Source: Steinernema hermaphroditum (Eukaryota > Nematoda > Chromadorea > Rhabditida > Steinernematidae). Taken from it: DNA of 64,000 bases. The translations under genes and the position numbers were made by a program. The DNA is taken from NCBI GenBank assembly GCA_030435675.1, contig CM059625.1:930001-994000 (forward strand), read 5' to 3'. This document shows positions 1-10,603 of this stretch, one piece after another. Every line of letters begins with the position of its first letter. Position 1 is the first letter of the stretch. The notes beneath the pieces are model-generated. The model saw nothing but the letters and a program-made list of their open reading frames with translations, was not told the DNA's origin and did no database searches.

Positions 1-574
1 AAGAATTTTAAGAAACTTCTCGAAGTCTTTTTTTCCGGTGAAAGTGGTGATTTCGAACAATCGTTCTAGATTATGGTTCTCCTGGTTCTCTTTTATAGAT
101 ATACCAATTTCCGCGCGAATCCATTCAATTTTCGGCGAGATATGCTCATTTTGAGGCGTTACAGAACTTATGGAACACCCTGTAGGTGATTTTTTGTAAA
201 TTTAGAGTAAGAATAACATTGCTTAAATCGGACTGCACTTCGGCATATTTGAAAAGGTTCTATTTGCCCGAACCTCTATTACCTGTACTTATCGAAAAAA
301 TGAGTGGATACTGTAAGACACTATAATAAATTATAATAACAGTGTCAAAATTTGTGAAGAATTGCAATGCTCAATTACAAATATAAAATGTCTACTGAAC
401 AAATCAAAAAGGAACCTATAATTAGACTTGATCGTCGCTATTAGATCAGTGATATTTTGAGACTGCGCAAATGTGGCGTTGCTAAAAGTAGAGAATTTGC
501 TATCATAAAAGCTAAGCGGAGCGGATGTTTGGCCAGTTAGCGTTTGCATCCAACATTATTTTAAATGGTTTCAG
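1..574. other. AT-rich stretch, no supported gene
   Basis: Nothing convincing is visible. A minus-strand open frame at 331-549 could be a further exon of the nuclear receptor described below, but its phase does not join cleanly to the exons I can support. Confidence 0.3.
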
Positions 575-793
575 ATGTGCGGAAAACTCCTCGTTCTCTT
601 CGCTATTTTTGCCTTCTTCGCCACTGTCGTCTCTTCGGAATCCATTGAAAACTCAAGCGCATCGGAAATCGTCATCCCTGTGAACATCGATGGAGACGGA
701 ACGCAATCGGTTATTCAGACTGAAGACGAAGTCCATGTCGCCAAGCGGAAATTGTGCAACGCCCATAATCTGATTTGCAATCTGTGGCGCTAA
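575..793 (+). CDS. small secreted peptide precursor, candidate neuropeptide
   Basis: This is a single-exon 72-aa frame. The ATG follows a tttcag acceptor directly, as expected for a trans-spliced start, and a polyadenylation signal AATAAA lies at 817-822, only 24 nt past the stop. Residues 1-21 form a clear signal peptide (positively charged start, then a Leu/Phe/Ala-rich core ending near VVSS). An acidic spacer follows, then a basic site (AKRK) at about residue 56-59 and a C-terminal peptide LCNAHNLICNLWR. Its two cysteines enclose six residues, the same ring size as somatostatin/allatostatin-C type peptides. Seen: signal peptide, basic cleavage site, Cys pair and short 3' UTR. Inferred: that it is processed to a cyclic neuropeptide or hormone. 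It could instead be an unrelated small secreted effector. I do not recognise the family. Confidence 0.6.
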   Translation: MCGKLLVLFAIFAFFATVVSSESIENSSASEIVIPVNIDGDGTQSVIQTEDEVHVAKRKLCNAHNLICNLWR

Positions 794-816
794 ACAGTCG
801 CTCTATAACTACTTTC

Positions 817-822
817 AATAAA
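817..822 (+). promoter_or_regulatory. polyadenylation signal AATAAA of the small peptide gene
   Basis: A canonical hexamer 24 nt after the stop codon at 791-793. It supports the small frame as a real transcription unit. Confidence 0.6.
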
Positions 823-1022
823 GAACGCATACCATATTCTTAGCATTCTTCTAACCACTTCATGACAAACGAGATAGGCAGCAATGTGAAAAAGTGAACA
901 GCTATATAAAAGAACAAAAAAGGGAGGGCTAGTTAACCAGAGCAAGTCTATGTTCTAGGAAGCCAATCGAGCTTATAAATGATTTTTCGATTGGTTTACA
1001 TCGCAGTACTTAAATAACTTAC

Positions 1023-1826
1023 CCGTCGCCTTTGTAGTGGCTTTGCGACAGCGCTTCTTCTTTGGAGTATGGGGCAATCGCACAACTGAAACGAAGCGCA
1101 CTTGTCAGTAAAGGACAAAAGAAGTGGAGTGATCACGATGTTTACTTATGATTAGGTTGAAAAGCACTCGTCAAATGTTTGAGTACGCACATACTCCATT
1201 AACTGCTATATCAGCAATCAATTGATACATTCAACGAACGAACTACTAATGTACTTGACTACACGTGTGCATGCAAAGACAATAAAAACGACACAAACGA
1301 AGTTGGGTTCTGTGATGGGTATGTGGACATAGAGGTGGCCGCTCTTCGAAATGTTCAAACATTGTGGTGGTTCCTTAATAATTGTAGCATTTCGTGCCAA
1401 TCTGCGTGCTGCCTACGAATGAGGTTGCTTCTATCGTACTACAAATTTTGCAAAGGTAGGAAATTTCTGCTACATTTGCGAAAAAGGAAACCGTTCGTTA
1501 CCAAGGACTTCATATGCGACAGCCAAGCAAACTTACATTCCCTATTCATTCCCTCCTTCAAGCACCTCTCGTAGCGGCACCTCTTGCAAGCGTGGTTTGC
1601 GGTGACGTCTGAAGATGCTCAACGTTAATTCTGCATTACTGACGACACCGAATACATACCTGCAACTGCAGTCGCCTTGCAAGCGCTTTCTCGTCTTACG
1701 CATTCCGGAATTTTATCCAGTCGAACGACTCTACGGAAAAACGCCGCACAGCCCATGCACGCCAGGGCGCCGAAGTTGTGTCGCGATATTGGCGAATTGT
1801 GACAAATTCTACAACCGCCGAACTGT
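1023..1826 (-). CDS. nuclear hormone receptor, DNA-binding domain (partial)
   Basis: Three exons are supported on the minus strand. Exon 1826-1660 encodes the first zinc finger: CRIC, then a Cys pair in ACMGC, then AAFFRR, the P-box helix of the expanded nematode NHR family. Exon 1608-1537 supplies the second finger (HACKRCRYERCLKEGM). A likely hinge exon, 1085-1023, carries a basic stretch (TPKKKRCRK). Phases agree across both joins, and the introns use GTATG/GTAAG donors and TTCAG/TTTCAG acceptors. Members of this family are nuclear, ligand-regulated or orphan transcription factors that bind DNA with this two-finger domain. The start, any exon upstream of 1826 and the ligand-binding domain were not found, so the gene is either spread over exons I could not recognise or broken. 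The third exon is less sure than the first two. Confidence 0.75.
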
Positions 1827-1859
1827 CTAAAAACCGGTAAGTACGAAGCATGCTTCATA

Positions 1860-4800
1860 AGCCTACGAATCTGACGGTCTTTCGTAAAATCTGGTCCGAG
1901 TATACGGGTCGATTGTCCACATGAATCTCTGAACGTACGTGTTCAAGGGTATAGAACTGCTTAACACGATGAACTAAACTTTTGAACGACACTATGCTCT
2001 AATACCCTTTATTAACACAGCGCTTTTGAGAATTCTAACAAGATGTTAACGGGTTGTATATAGCTGACTTCGAATATTTGGTCATCAAAGACCAAAAAAG
2101 TAGGCTGCGCATGGCACGCGCAACTATACCGGCTGCAGCGAAAACGAAATTCAGTAACATGTAGTAGCTGTAGTCATGCAACGGCGACGAACTTGACTGT
2201 CTTGGACATCAAATGAATGCGTTTTAGCGTTATTATCCAGAGGAAACCATTGACAGGTTCCACTGCAGATGCTACATATCAAAAAGAGACATGTGCGCGG
2301 AACAGCACAATTGAGTGCGAAAGATAAGCTTATGTTGACGGACTGGTTGAGAGGATTATTCAACTCATGACGAACACCTAAACGAACGTCTACAGTGAAA
2401 CAAGCACTCATCTCGCAATTTGTAGTCGGCATAATAACGTTATTGTAATCGAGAAGAAGACTAGGATAGAGTGGAACAAACCACTCATGGAAAATGACAA
2501 CCTGGCATGACACGGCTATACGTAGGTAGGAACGTTATCAAGAACAATTTTTTGACTAATGGTGGAAGACAAGAAAAACCAAAAATCATTCAACCACAGA
2601 AGTCAATGTGATTAGTGATCTGATTTTCTTTGAAGGTTCCTCAGGCACTTATTCGCGTCGAATAAAAACAAAATTGTGTACAACAAATCCGTGAGTAACA
2701 GATCTACGCGCTTAAATTCTATAAAAAAAGGATGGTCGTTATGCAGGCATAATAGTCAGCGGTGAAGACTGATCTAAGTGTCGCTATTCTTTGCATTTTG
2801 TGACTTTGGATGCCCAACGATCGCCTAAACTATAGATAACAAAGACCATCTAGTCTTGGTACCACAATGGACCCAGTGGTCTTTTGCACCTATGGCATCT
2901 CGGAAGGCCCGAATATCGTTTGCCCAGGTAATCTGTTAAAGTTTCGGCACACTCATTACTGTGTTTCTGTTTGGTAATCAACATACCAGTTTATGATAGA
3001 TTTGCAGATTCTTTAATACGTTCATAACCTAGCACTGAAGAACCTTTATACCGAACAGTTTAAAGACGTTTATGAAGGAAAATGTGAAGCCAACAAATAG
3101 CACTAATTCAAAAATTGCGCATATTGGGCCAAAGTGCATCTGCAGGTTTGCTTAATGTAGTGAATTAAAGTGCGAACAGTTTATGCTTTCAGCGCTGTAA
3201 TAACATTTAATCATATGGTGTCTGTCAGTGAAAGCCATGCGCTCCGAGAAGCGTGATCCCATTGCACTTGATGGAGTTTGCAACGAAATGCTTTTAGGGC
3301 ACTTTCAAGGACGAGATATCAAAGCATTCTGCTTCGTTAACTAGAGGCGATTTTGACGGATATGCAGAAACGGCCATGTTTTCGTGACAAGTGATTATCA
3401 GGATTAGAATAAGCTGTCATTTTTCAAATTGCAGTACGAATTCGCAGCTGAAGGTAAATTAAAAGAATCAAGCGTTCCGCGAATTTGAACTTCCGCTAAA
3501 CGTCTTGTTTGTTTTACATAATGAACAACTTGCAATCGCAAACAGTTCAACGTAAATAACTATTTATTAGTTGTCGTTTTGTCCGATTGAAATGTGCAGA
3601 ATTCAAAACCCGGGAGCAATGTAAAAATAACCAGACATACGCAAAAGAAAATAGCTTCTATCACATATTGTCATGATAAGAACATTAAAATGTCACTTCC
3701 TGTACGGAACCAAGAGTCTCCCGCAGAAAGACCGAAAAGAACGACATGTCAGACGAAGAAATACCTTCAGCAGTTTTGCTTCTTGTGCAAATTTGATGAG
3801 TCCATTGTGGTCAGAATGCAACGTACCGAGGTCGATGGCGGATATATGAAGAAAACAAATATGTGAAATTAAGTTCACAAAAGGACTATTTTAATGATTT
3901 CTAATTTCGGCACTGCGAAGGTTGTAGAAACCTTCAATGCACATGATCCACGGCCCAGCTGATAAAGGTAACAATGACGACATAATGCACTTTTGAGGAA
4001 GGAGATTTCGAGCAGAGAATTCAGTCTCACTTAGTGCGTAGCGATGCGTCGTAGACTTTAAGCAACACACCGTGAAATATGCTACGTTTCCCTTTACGGC
4101 ATTTGTGAAATAGCTGAAACATATCCAAAAACTTGAAACGAGTACGGTATAAATCTTCTAACGTTTTTGCAGAAAGGAATTTGACCGCAATACATCACAC
4201 AATTATTATTCGCGTCTCACTGTGAAGGCTATATCTTAAATATGATCGGATTCGGAGCCATTATCACGAAGCTTATACATGGCGATTTAAATGGAAACGA
4301 AGTCTACATGCGATGGTCGATTACGTGAATTAAAATTCAAACGAAATTCCTTAAAAGATCTAACGATCTATTGGATTTTTCCCAGGGGATAGTGTTTGCC
4401 TTCATTGGAACACGATTTAGTTTATAAACGGATAAAGGAATTACGACATTTTCATCAGACATTTCAGGATTTGCTAAAAGCAGATTGACTATAAGATGTG
4501 TGGTTGGCTGTACTCCAATTTTCTGCTGCTTGAAACGCTTTATTTATGTGGGCTTCTATGTTTTAGGTTTCTAAACTTGCGAGATGCCGCACTAGAGAAT
4601 CACCCATATTCCAAATTGTGCAAGGCCATCTTGTCTAATGATGTATGCCCCTTTACTGATAATCTATGTATAATCTTTATGATGTATGCCCCTTTACTGA
4701 TAATCTATGCCCCTTTACTGACTGAGGATATGAAGTATATGAAAACCAAACGGCAACGACACAACAGATACCGGAACAATGACAGAACATCTTTTAGTGA

Positions 4801-6383
4801 TTACTGTACAATAAGCGCAATCATCGGTCTGCTGAGCTCCTTCCGAAACTTCCGCCAGCAAACAAAGGCAACCAGGAGACATTTTCTGTGTTAACGTAAT
4901 GGATTGGCAAATGCTACTTATTATAAACACCCTGATGTAAGAAGCTCTTGTGACTGCAACGTTAATCTTCGTTTCCTAGAATTGTGTCTTTCTGTGTCAA
5001 TCTCGATGACTGTTGCGCACAAAAGTTGTAGAAGTTTCGTCTAAAAGCATAAAAATGAATGAAAAGGAGACAATGCATGGTCAAAGTTGGGAACACACAA
5101 TTGTCTTACGATCAATATTTCAGTATCCATGAATTATTTGATATGGTGTGCCATCAATGAAACACTATGAAGATGACGTTAGTCCCGAAGTAGTGGTATT
5201 GAGCCATGTTGAGCCAATATGCATAGAAAACACAAGTATTACACCATAGTCGCTGGTTCCATACCTTGTTCGGCGGATCAGACGAATCCGAGTAAAACGC
5301 AGCTATCCCATAGTTTGTGCAGGCGTCGAAGCGACGAAGAGCCCAATCCGGAAGTAGCGCGGTGATCTTTGTACCATTTATATTGGTTATAACTGCAATA
5401 TCTTTGGCTGACTCCGTTCACCTGAGAGTTGTCGCCTATTTCTTTTTCACACATGACAAATGCGGCTCCAAAACGTCTTATGATAACAATTCAAATTTTT
5501 TTGTTCATTGTGGTGCGATCGGCCGTATGATAGTTGACCAGCTCGCATTTATTCCAGCTGCCCATAGCTAACTATCTCACCTGCTGAGATGGCGAATGCG
5601 TGGTCAGAATGTCATTAGTGTGTCAGTTCTGCATTTAATTTATGCTGAGCGTGATAATCATGCTGACATCCCATGTGTCAACGCATATCGGAAGTCCGTC
5701 GAAGTGCGGGAAAAACACTTTTTGCAATTTGAGCTTTACTGTTAATTTCAACACGAACACTAATTGCGCGAAATCAAAGAAGACACAATACTCTGCTGTT
5801 CAGACGCTTTCGTAAGACAACATTTCTTTTTTGCCTTAGGAAAATGGGTTTGGATACACTGTAATCGCCTAGTTCTTCATTATCCGTTCCAGGTTTTTAG
5901 GTTACCTTCGCATATTCGTGTTCATTTAGCTGATGGTCATAAAATATCCTTACTAAAATATCTGAATATATCTTTATTTCAGTGTGGTTGATGATGCACA
6001 TTAAGACCAGCAGTTGTGCATGTACTTCCTCAAGGTAACATGGTAACTTGGACAACGTAGCTTCAATTAGGCGCCGTATCGATTGAATGCCGAAGCTTCA
6101 GCATGACACCATTAAGATGTTAGCTGTTGATGGGGTAATGCCGGTGACTGGCTCGCGAATTACCTTCAATCTGAGCAATTATACTACTTGTTGTCATGAA
6201 AAGTACCCTTGATAAGCCGTACCCAGTCTCCTCAACAGAAAAAATAACGACAATGGCATCGGCAATTCAGCATTAATCCATTAGTGCGTAGGTTATGCGT
6301 CGGCTCGAGCATCTGCGATTACTTCGTGCTTTCCATCATCCGTTCTTCAATTTAGTATCAATTTTGTTTATTTCAGATTCGTC
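1860..6383. other. 4.5 kb without a supported gene
   Basis: Only short, low-complexity open frames are present (for example 2151-2513 minus and 4496-4894 plus), with no recognisable domain or credible exon chain. It holds one small local duplication near 4.64-4.71 kb and the presumed promoter of the CHD1L-like gene at its right end. Confidence 0.4.
4639..4722. repeat. short tandem duplication
   Basis: A 30-bp unit beginning tgatgtatgcccctttactg occurs at 4639-4668 and again at 4680-4709, and part of it (cccctttactga) follows a third time. It looks like a local slippage duplication in non-coding DNA. Confidence 0.6.
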
Positions 6384-9300
6384 ATGAATTCTGTCAACTC
6401 TAGCATCAACATCAATGAGACGCTCGAAGAAACTGTAAAGCTTCTCGAACAGAAAGGTACGCCATATCGTGCACATGCAAAGGTTTCAAGATGACTTTAG
6501 CCGAGCGTCTCCGACAACATCAGATTGATGGCATCAGGCGAATGCTCGAGTGGGCCAATGACGATCATGGCGGAATTCTCGCCGATGAAATGGGATTGGG
6601 TAAAACCTGTCAGTCGATCTGTGTACTCAGCGCTTTACTCGCTGAAGAGCAGAAAGCGAACAAGACCAAGAAGAAGACTGGCTTAGTGGTCTGTCCACTA
6701 TCGGTGCTTGACCACTGGGAAGCGGAGTTTAAGCGCTTTGGATGCGGGAAAGTCAATGCGTTCCGGTATTATGGCTCGCAAGATGAGCGAGTCGATCTTC
6801 GAGCAAAGCTCATGCGGGAAAAGGATCAATGGAATGTGCTGCTGATGCCATATCACGTATACACCTTTGAGTGCAACACAGTATCAACGGATGTTTTTAG
6901 ACGTTTCTCTCCGACGCTATTTACTTTAATAAAAATGCTTTCGACGCGGTCATACTCGATGAAGCACACAAGGTTAAAAATGACTCATCTTTGATACATC
7001 TTGCCTTCGCCGAGGTAACTGCTCTATTTTTAACATCGACTGTAACGTATACATTTCAGCACGCTCAATGTAAGTACATGCTATTGATGACAGGAACTCC
7101 CGTGCAGAACAACCTCGCCGAATTCTATGCCCTTCTCCAAGTGATCAACCCCAGCATTTTTCAACAACGGGGCTTGAATGACTTTCTTGAGCGTTTCGCC
7201 GATCTAAGTACCGAAGAGGCCAAGGAGGACATGAAAGATCTACTCGATAAGTACGTTCTTCGAAGAACAAAGGCCGAAGTATGCATCGATGTGCCGGAGT
7301 CTTCGAATGTCGTACTCTATCACCACATCACCAATCATCAAAGGGAGCTTTATCTCAACCTTGTTAAAACTCAGTATTGTAAGTTTTGGTAACGCACATC
7401 CATGCTTATTGCTTGGCATTTAGACGAAATAGCCAACTCGGTAAGTGACAAGTTCAACAAAAATAGACTCTCATCAGTCATGACTAACCTGAGGAAATGT
7501 GTTATTCACCCTTATATGTTCGAAGGTGAGCAACCATGGCTATTAGCTTTACTGTGTGAATATCTGAAGGCATCGAACCAGAGCCATTCGAAGAAGGGGA
7601 GCACCTGGTTGATGCTAGCGGCAAATTTGTTATTCTTGACACTCTGCTAAGCTATCTCCAACGACATGCACATCGTGCCTTGATTTACTCCCAGTTTACA
7701 TCGGCCCTGGATATATGTGAAGACTACATGCGCCTAAGGAAGCATTCGTATTATCGGCTGGATGGTGATACCAAGGCAGAGGATCGATTCACCCAGGTCA
7801 ATAAGTTCCAGCAGCAGAAAGTCGACTTCTTCTTGCTGTCTACCAGAGCTGGCGGTGTGGGCTTGACACTTACAGCAGCAGATACGGTGATATTCTTGGA
7901 TACTGTAGGAATGTCAAACCTCAAGCTGATATTAAGATCGTCTTTTTAGGATTTTAATCCCCAAAATGACGTTCAAGCAGCTGCGCGTTGTCACCGTATT
8001 GGACAAACCAAGTAAGTCTGATTTGGAATACATTGGAATACTGTATTTATTGTTCGGTTTCAAACTTTATATTTTTTTGCTTCAGCATCGTATATGTTTA
8101 TATAAGTGTATTTTTTTAGACCAGTGAAGATCATCCGTCTCCTGGCTAAAGGATCTATAGAAGACATTATTCACTATCGCGCGATGGAAAAGCTGAAGTT
8201 AACGGAACGTTTTTTCGACGGCGAGGAGGGCATGAAGCTGTCGCGCGTCGAACTAAACGAATTGATCATGAAGAGCATTGTTCATCTTGATAATGCTGCC
8301 CGGGAGGACCAGACCTACAGTGAACACGATATCGAGAAGTACATCGGCAGAACGGTGAATGGCTTGTGGGAGTTACCGAAGGACCAAGAGGATCTTGATA
8401 AAACAACGGATTTCACGACTGACAACGCGGATTTGGAAGGCAAATCTATTTATCACTTCGAGGGAGAAAACTATCAAATGACGCAGTCGGAAAAGAAGCT
8501 GTTGGACGATCTGACAACGATTGACAAAGGTAGTTTTTCAGAACTTTTGGTCCGTTTGTGATAGCCAAAGAGATATAAGTGCCGCCGTGTGATGACTAGA
8601 AGATCGTTTCAGTCAATGACACCTTTTCATTTAGTTTACAAAACACTAAGCGCTCGAAACGAAAGCTCAAAGATGGACTATACACAGATGCTCAGGAAAG
8701 AGCGCGAAAGAAAGGAGCAAGCGAAGAAAGAACGCGAAGAAAAGCGTTTTAAGGCACAGCAAGAAGAATGGGCGAAGCAAGGCTATCAGTCCACGAATAT
8801 CAATATCATTACGCCACCATCCTCTCCCGCCGCGAGCAGTAGCAATGTGCGACCTCAGTATGTATACGGTGATGCTTCCAAGCCGCAGTGTGTGCCTGAA
8901 GACAAAGCTGCTAGCGTGCTGATCCTTCACTCTGTTGACAACGGTGGCACTTATGGCAAAGGCGGTTTGTTCAGCGTTTTAGCGAAGAAATCACCTCGGA
9001 TTGTGGAAGTATATGAGAACGCTGGTGAAATGAACGATTTGCAAATCGGATCAGCGCATCTCATCAAAAACGTCACCTACACAGAAAACGATGAAGACTC
9101 GGATAACTCCGGTAGTTCAACCGCCTCGCATGATCTGCGAAAGGAGTCTGTTGTGTTAATGGTTACTCAAACGTTGCGTGAACGGCAACAAAGTAAGTGT
9201 CCTCTTTTGCACACGAATTTCACAATTGTTTATCCGTTTAGAGCTCATGCGATCGTCAAATGTGAAAAAGTGTTTCGCACGAATCAGTTCTTACGCTCTG

Positions 9301-9600
9301 GCAAGCAACGCTAAATCTGTTCATATGGCAAACTTCTGGCACGAAACACAGAATCTGCAAAAGGATAAGGTTCACGAAGCTATAGTTGAACACTTCACAT
9401 CTCTGGGAATTTTTGCCTACGTGTATACCTTTGCCAAGAGTAAGTTCTTAGCTTTGAAGTTTGAAAGTATAATCGTCGATATTTAAGATCACAGAGGATT
9501 CGCAATGAAGCAGCTAGGTCGACCAAAGAAAAGGGTTAACGAAGGGTCCGACTCCGATGGGAAAGATCTGAATAACAAGGTTGCAAGAACATCGGATTAA
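6384..9600 (+). CDS. CHD1L: CHD1L/ALC1-like SNF2 chromatin remodeller with macro domain
   Basis: Best model: exons 6384-6434, 6491-6856, 6901-7014, 7060-7378, 7424-7525, 7570-7904, 7950-8011, 8120-8529, 8635-9192, 9242-9439 and 9488-9600. This gives 875 aa in frame throughout (human CHD1L is about 900). Residues 49-56 are the Walker A motif [12 protein letters not shown] lies at 159-162, and GTPVQNN and [17 protein letters not shown] mark the later helicase motifs, followed by [13 protein letters not shown] charged linker leads into a C-terminal macro domain at about 660-835 ([13 protein letters not shown]). Known for the family: poly(ADP-ribose)-activated nucleosome sliding at DNA damage, with the macro domain acting as autoinhibitor and PAR sensor. 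Most introns are 44-56 nt. The first splice is uncertain: a start at 6491 without the first exon is possible. An acidic, Ser-rich insertion ([11 protein letters not shown]) interrupts the macro domain. The order helicase then macro makes ALC1 the best call. Confidence 0.93.
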
Positions 9601-10093
9601 TATCTACCTCACGTGTTCACTTTTCATATAAAACATCCCTTGTCGTTCAGGTGGTTCTTTATGGACGCATGCTGGTAACTCAGCACAGTGTTTCTCATGC
9701 GTCCACCTTTCCAGTTTCCATCATACACAGCTGATTGATGTTACCGTCTTCATAAACAGAAGAACTGACGAGATCGGTTGTCAGTTGGTTACCATCGTAC
9801 GCGTATGCTTCCGTTTACTTCATTGTTTAGAAACAGAGAAATTCAGTTGTTGGGGTCATTCACCGCGCACTTGTCTCTAAATCTTGCTGCATATTGTTAT
9901 GGATTCAACCAGCAATGAATAGGGATCTCAGGTCCACACTATAAGAGAAAGAACTGTTGTTCCAATATTGGCCTATATCAAGATGTCATTGAAACAGTTT
10001 GCATTTGTAATTCAAAATCATCTTCAACATTTACAATTTATTTCAACATGCAGCCAAATAACATATGTTGTGAGATCATTTAGGCCGAGTTCC
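9601..10093. other. intergenic spacer between CHD1L-like and ENY2-like genes
   Basis: The two genes converge here, so this holds their 3' UTRs. A possible poly(A) signal (atataaaac) lies near 9625. No coding signal is seen. Confidence 0.4.
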
Positions 10094-10603
10094 TTAATAT
10101 CTGTCTTCAAACGCCTTCCAGCAAAACTCAGCGCACGCTTTGTACAAATCCACAGCCACTTCCTTGGGAACCTCCTTCTTTCCAATAGCTCTTCCAATTC
10201 CAACGATCTCCTCGCAAGTCCAATCCGGGTGTTCCTCCATGTATTTGTCGATCTGAGCTTGAACATTCGCTTTCCAGTTGGTGTTCTTCAGCTTTTCTGA
10301 CAGTTGTTCCTTTAGCTCCGTTCGCTTGCCTCCTTTCTCAAACTTGTCTTCAATTGCGGAGTATAATGGCATCCTTGCGATCTGATGCGGCGGCAACGGT
10401 GGGAACTGATATGGCATGGGCCCAGCAATCTTCTCGAGATAAGCGTTACGCTGGGCTTTTTCCTCGCGCTCCTTTATTTCTTTTTCTTCCGCAGTCAACT
10501 CCCTATTCGGTATCTCGCGCTCAGGAGTGACCGCTGCAGACGAGCGTCCCGAACAGCAGCTCAATTCTTCATCGTCATTACGAAGAGGCCCAGGCTGATC
10601 CAT
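10094..10603 (-). CDS. ENY2: ENY2/Sus1 family transcription and mRNA-export factor
   Basis: A single frame of 169 aa whose ATG at 10603 lies two bases after a ttttttacag acceptor, so it is probably trans-spliced. The C-terminal 90 residues match the ENY2 helical fold. AIEDKFEKGGKRTELKEQL lines up with the family's KLIETGERERLKELL, and the following NTNWKANVQ lines up with ECGWKDQLK, with further helices after that. ENY2/Sus1 is a small subunit shared by the SAGA deubiquitinase module and the TREX-2 mRNA-export complex, and it wraps around a long helix of its partner. Oddly, this protein has about 75 extra N-terminal residues (acidic, then a Lys/Glu-rich helix, then a proline-rich segment ending PPLPPHQIARMP), whereas ENY2 is usually about 100 aa. 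The family assignment rests on pattern reading, not an alignment search. Confidence 0.72.
   Translation of the reverse strand: MDQPGPLRNDDEELSCCSGRSSAAVTPEREIPNRELTAEEKEIKEREEKAQRNAYLEKIAGPMPYQFPPLPPHQIARMPLYSAIEDKFEKGGKRTELKEQLSEKLKNTNWKANVQAQIDKYMEEHPDWTCEEIVGIGRAIGKKEVPKEVAVDLYKACAEFCWKAFEDRY

Noticed and set aside
6457..6482. 26-nt intron at the start of the CHD1L-like gene
   Set aside because: Too short to splice; a 56-nt intron (6435-6490) with a ttcaag acceptor keeps the frame and fits the size of the other introns.
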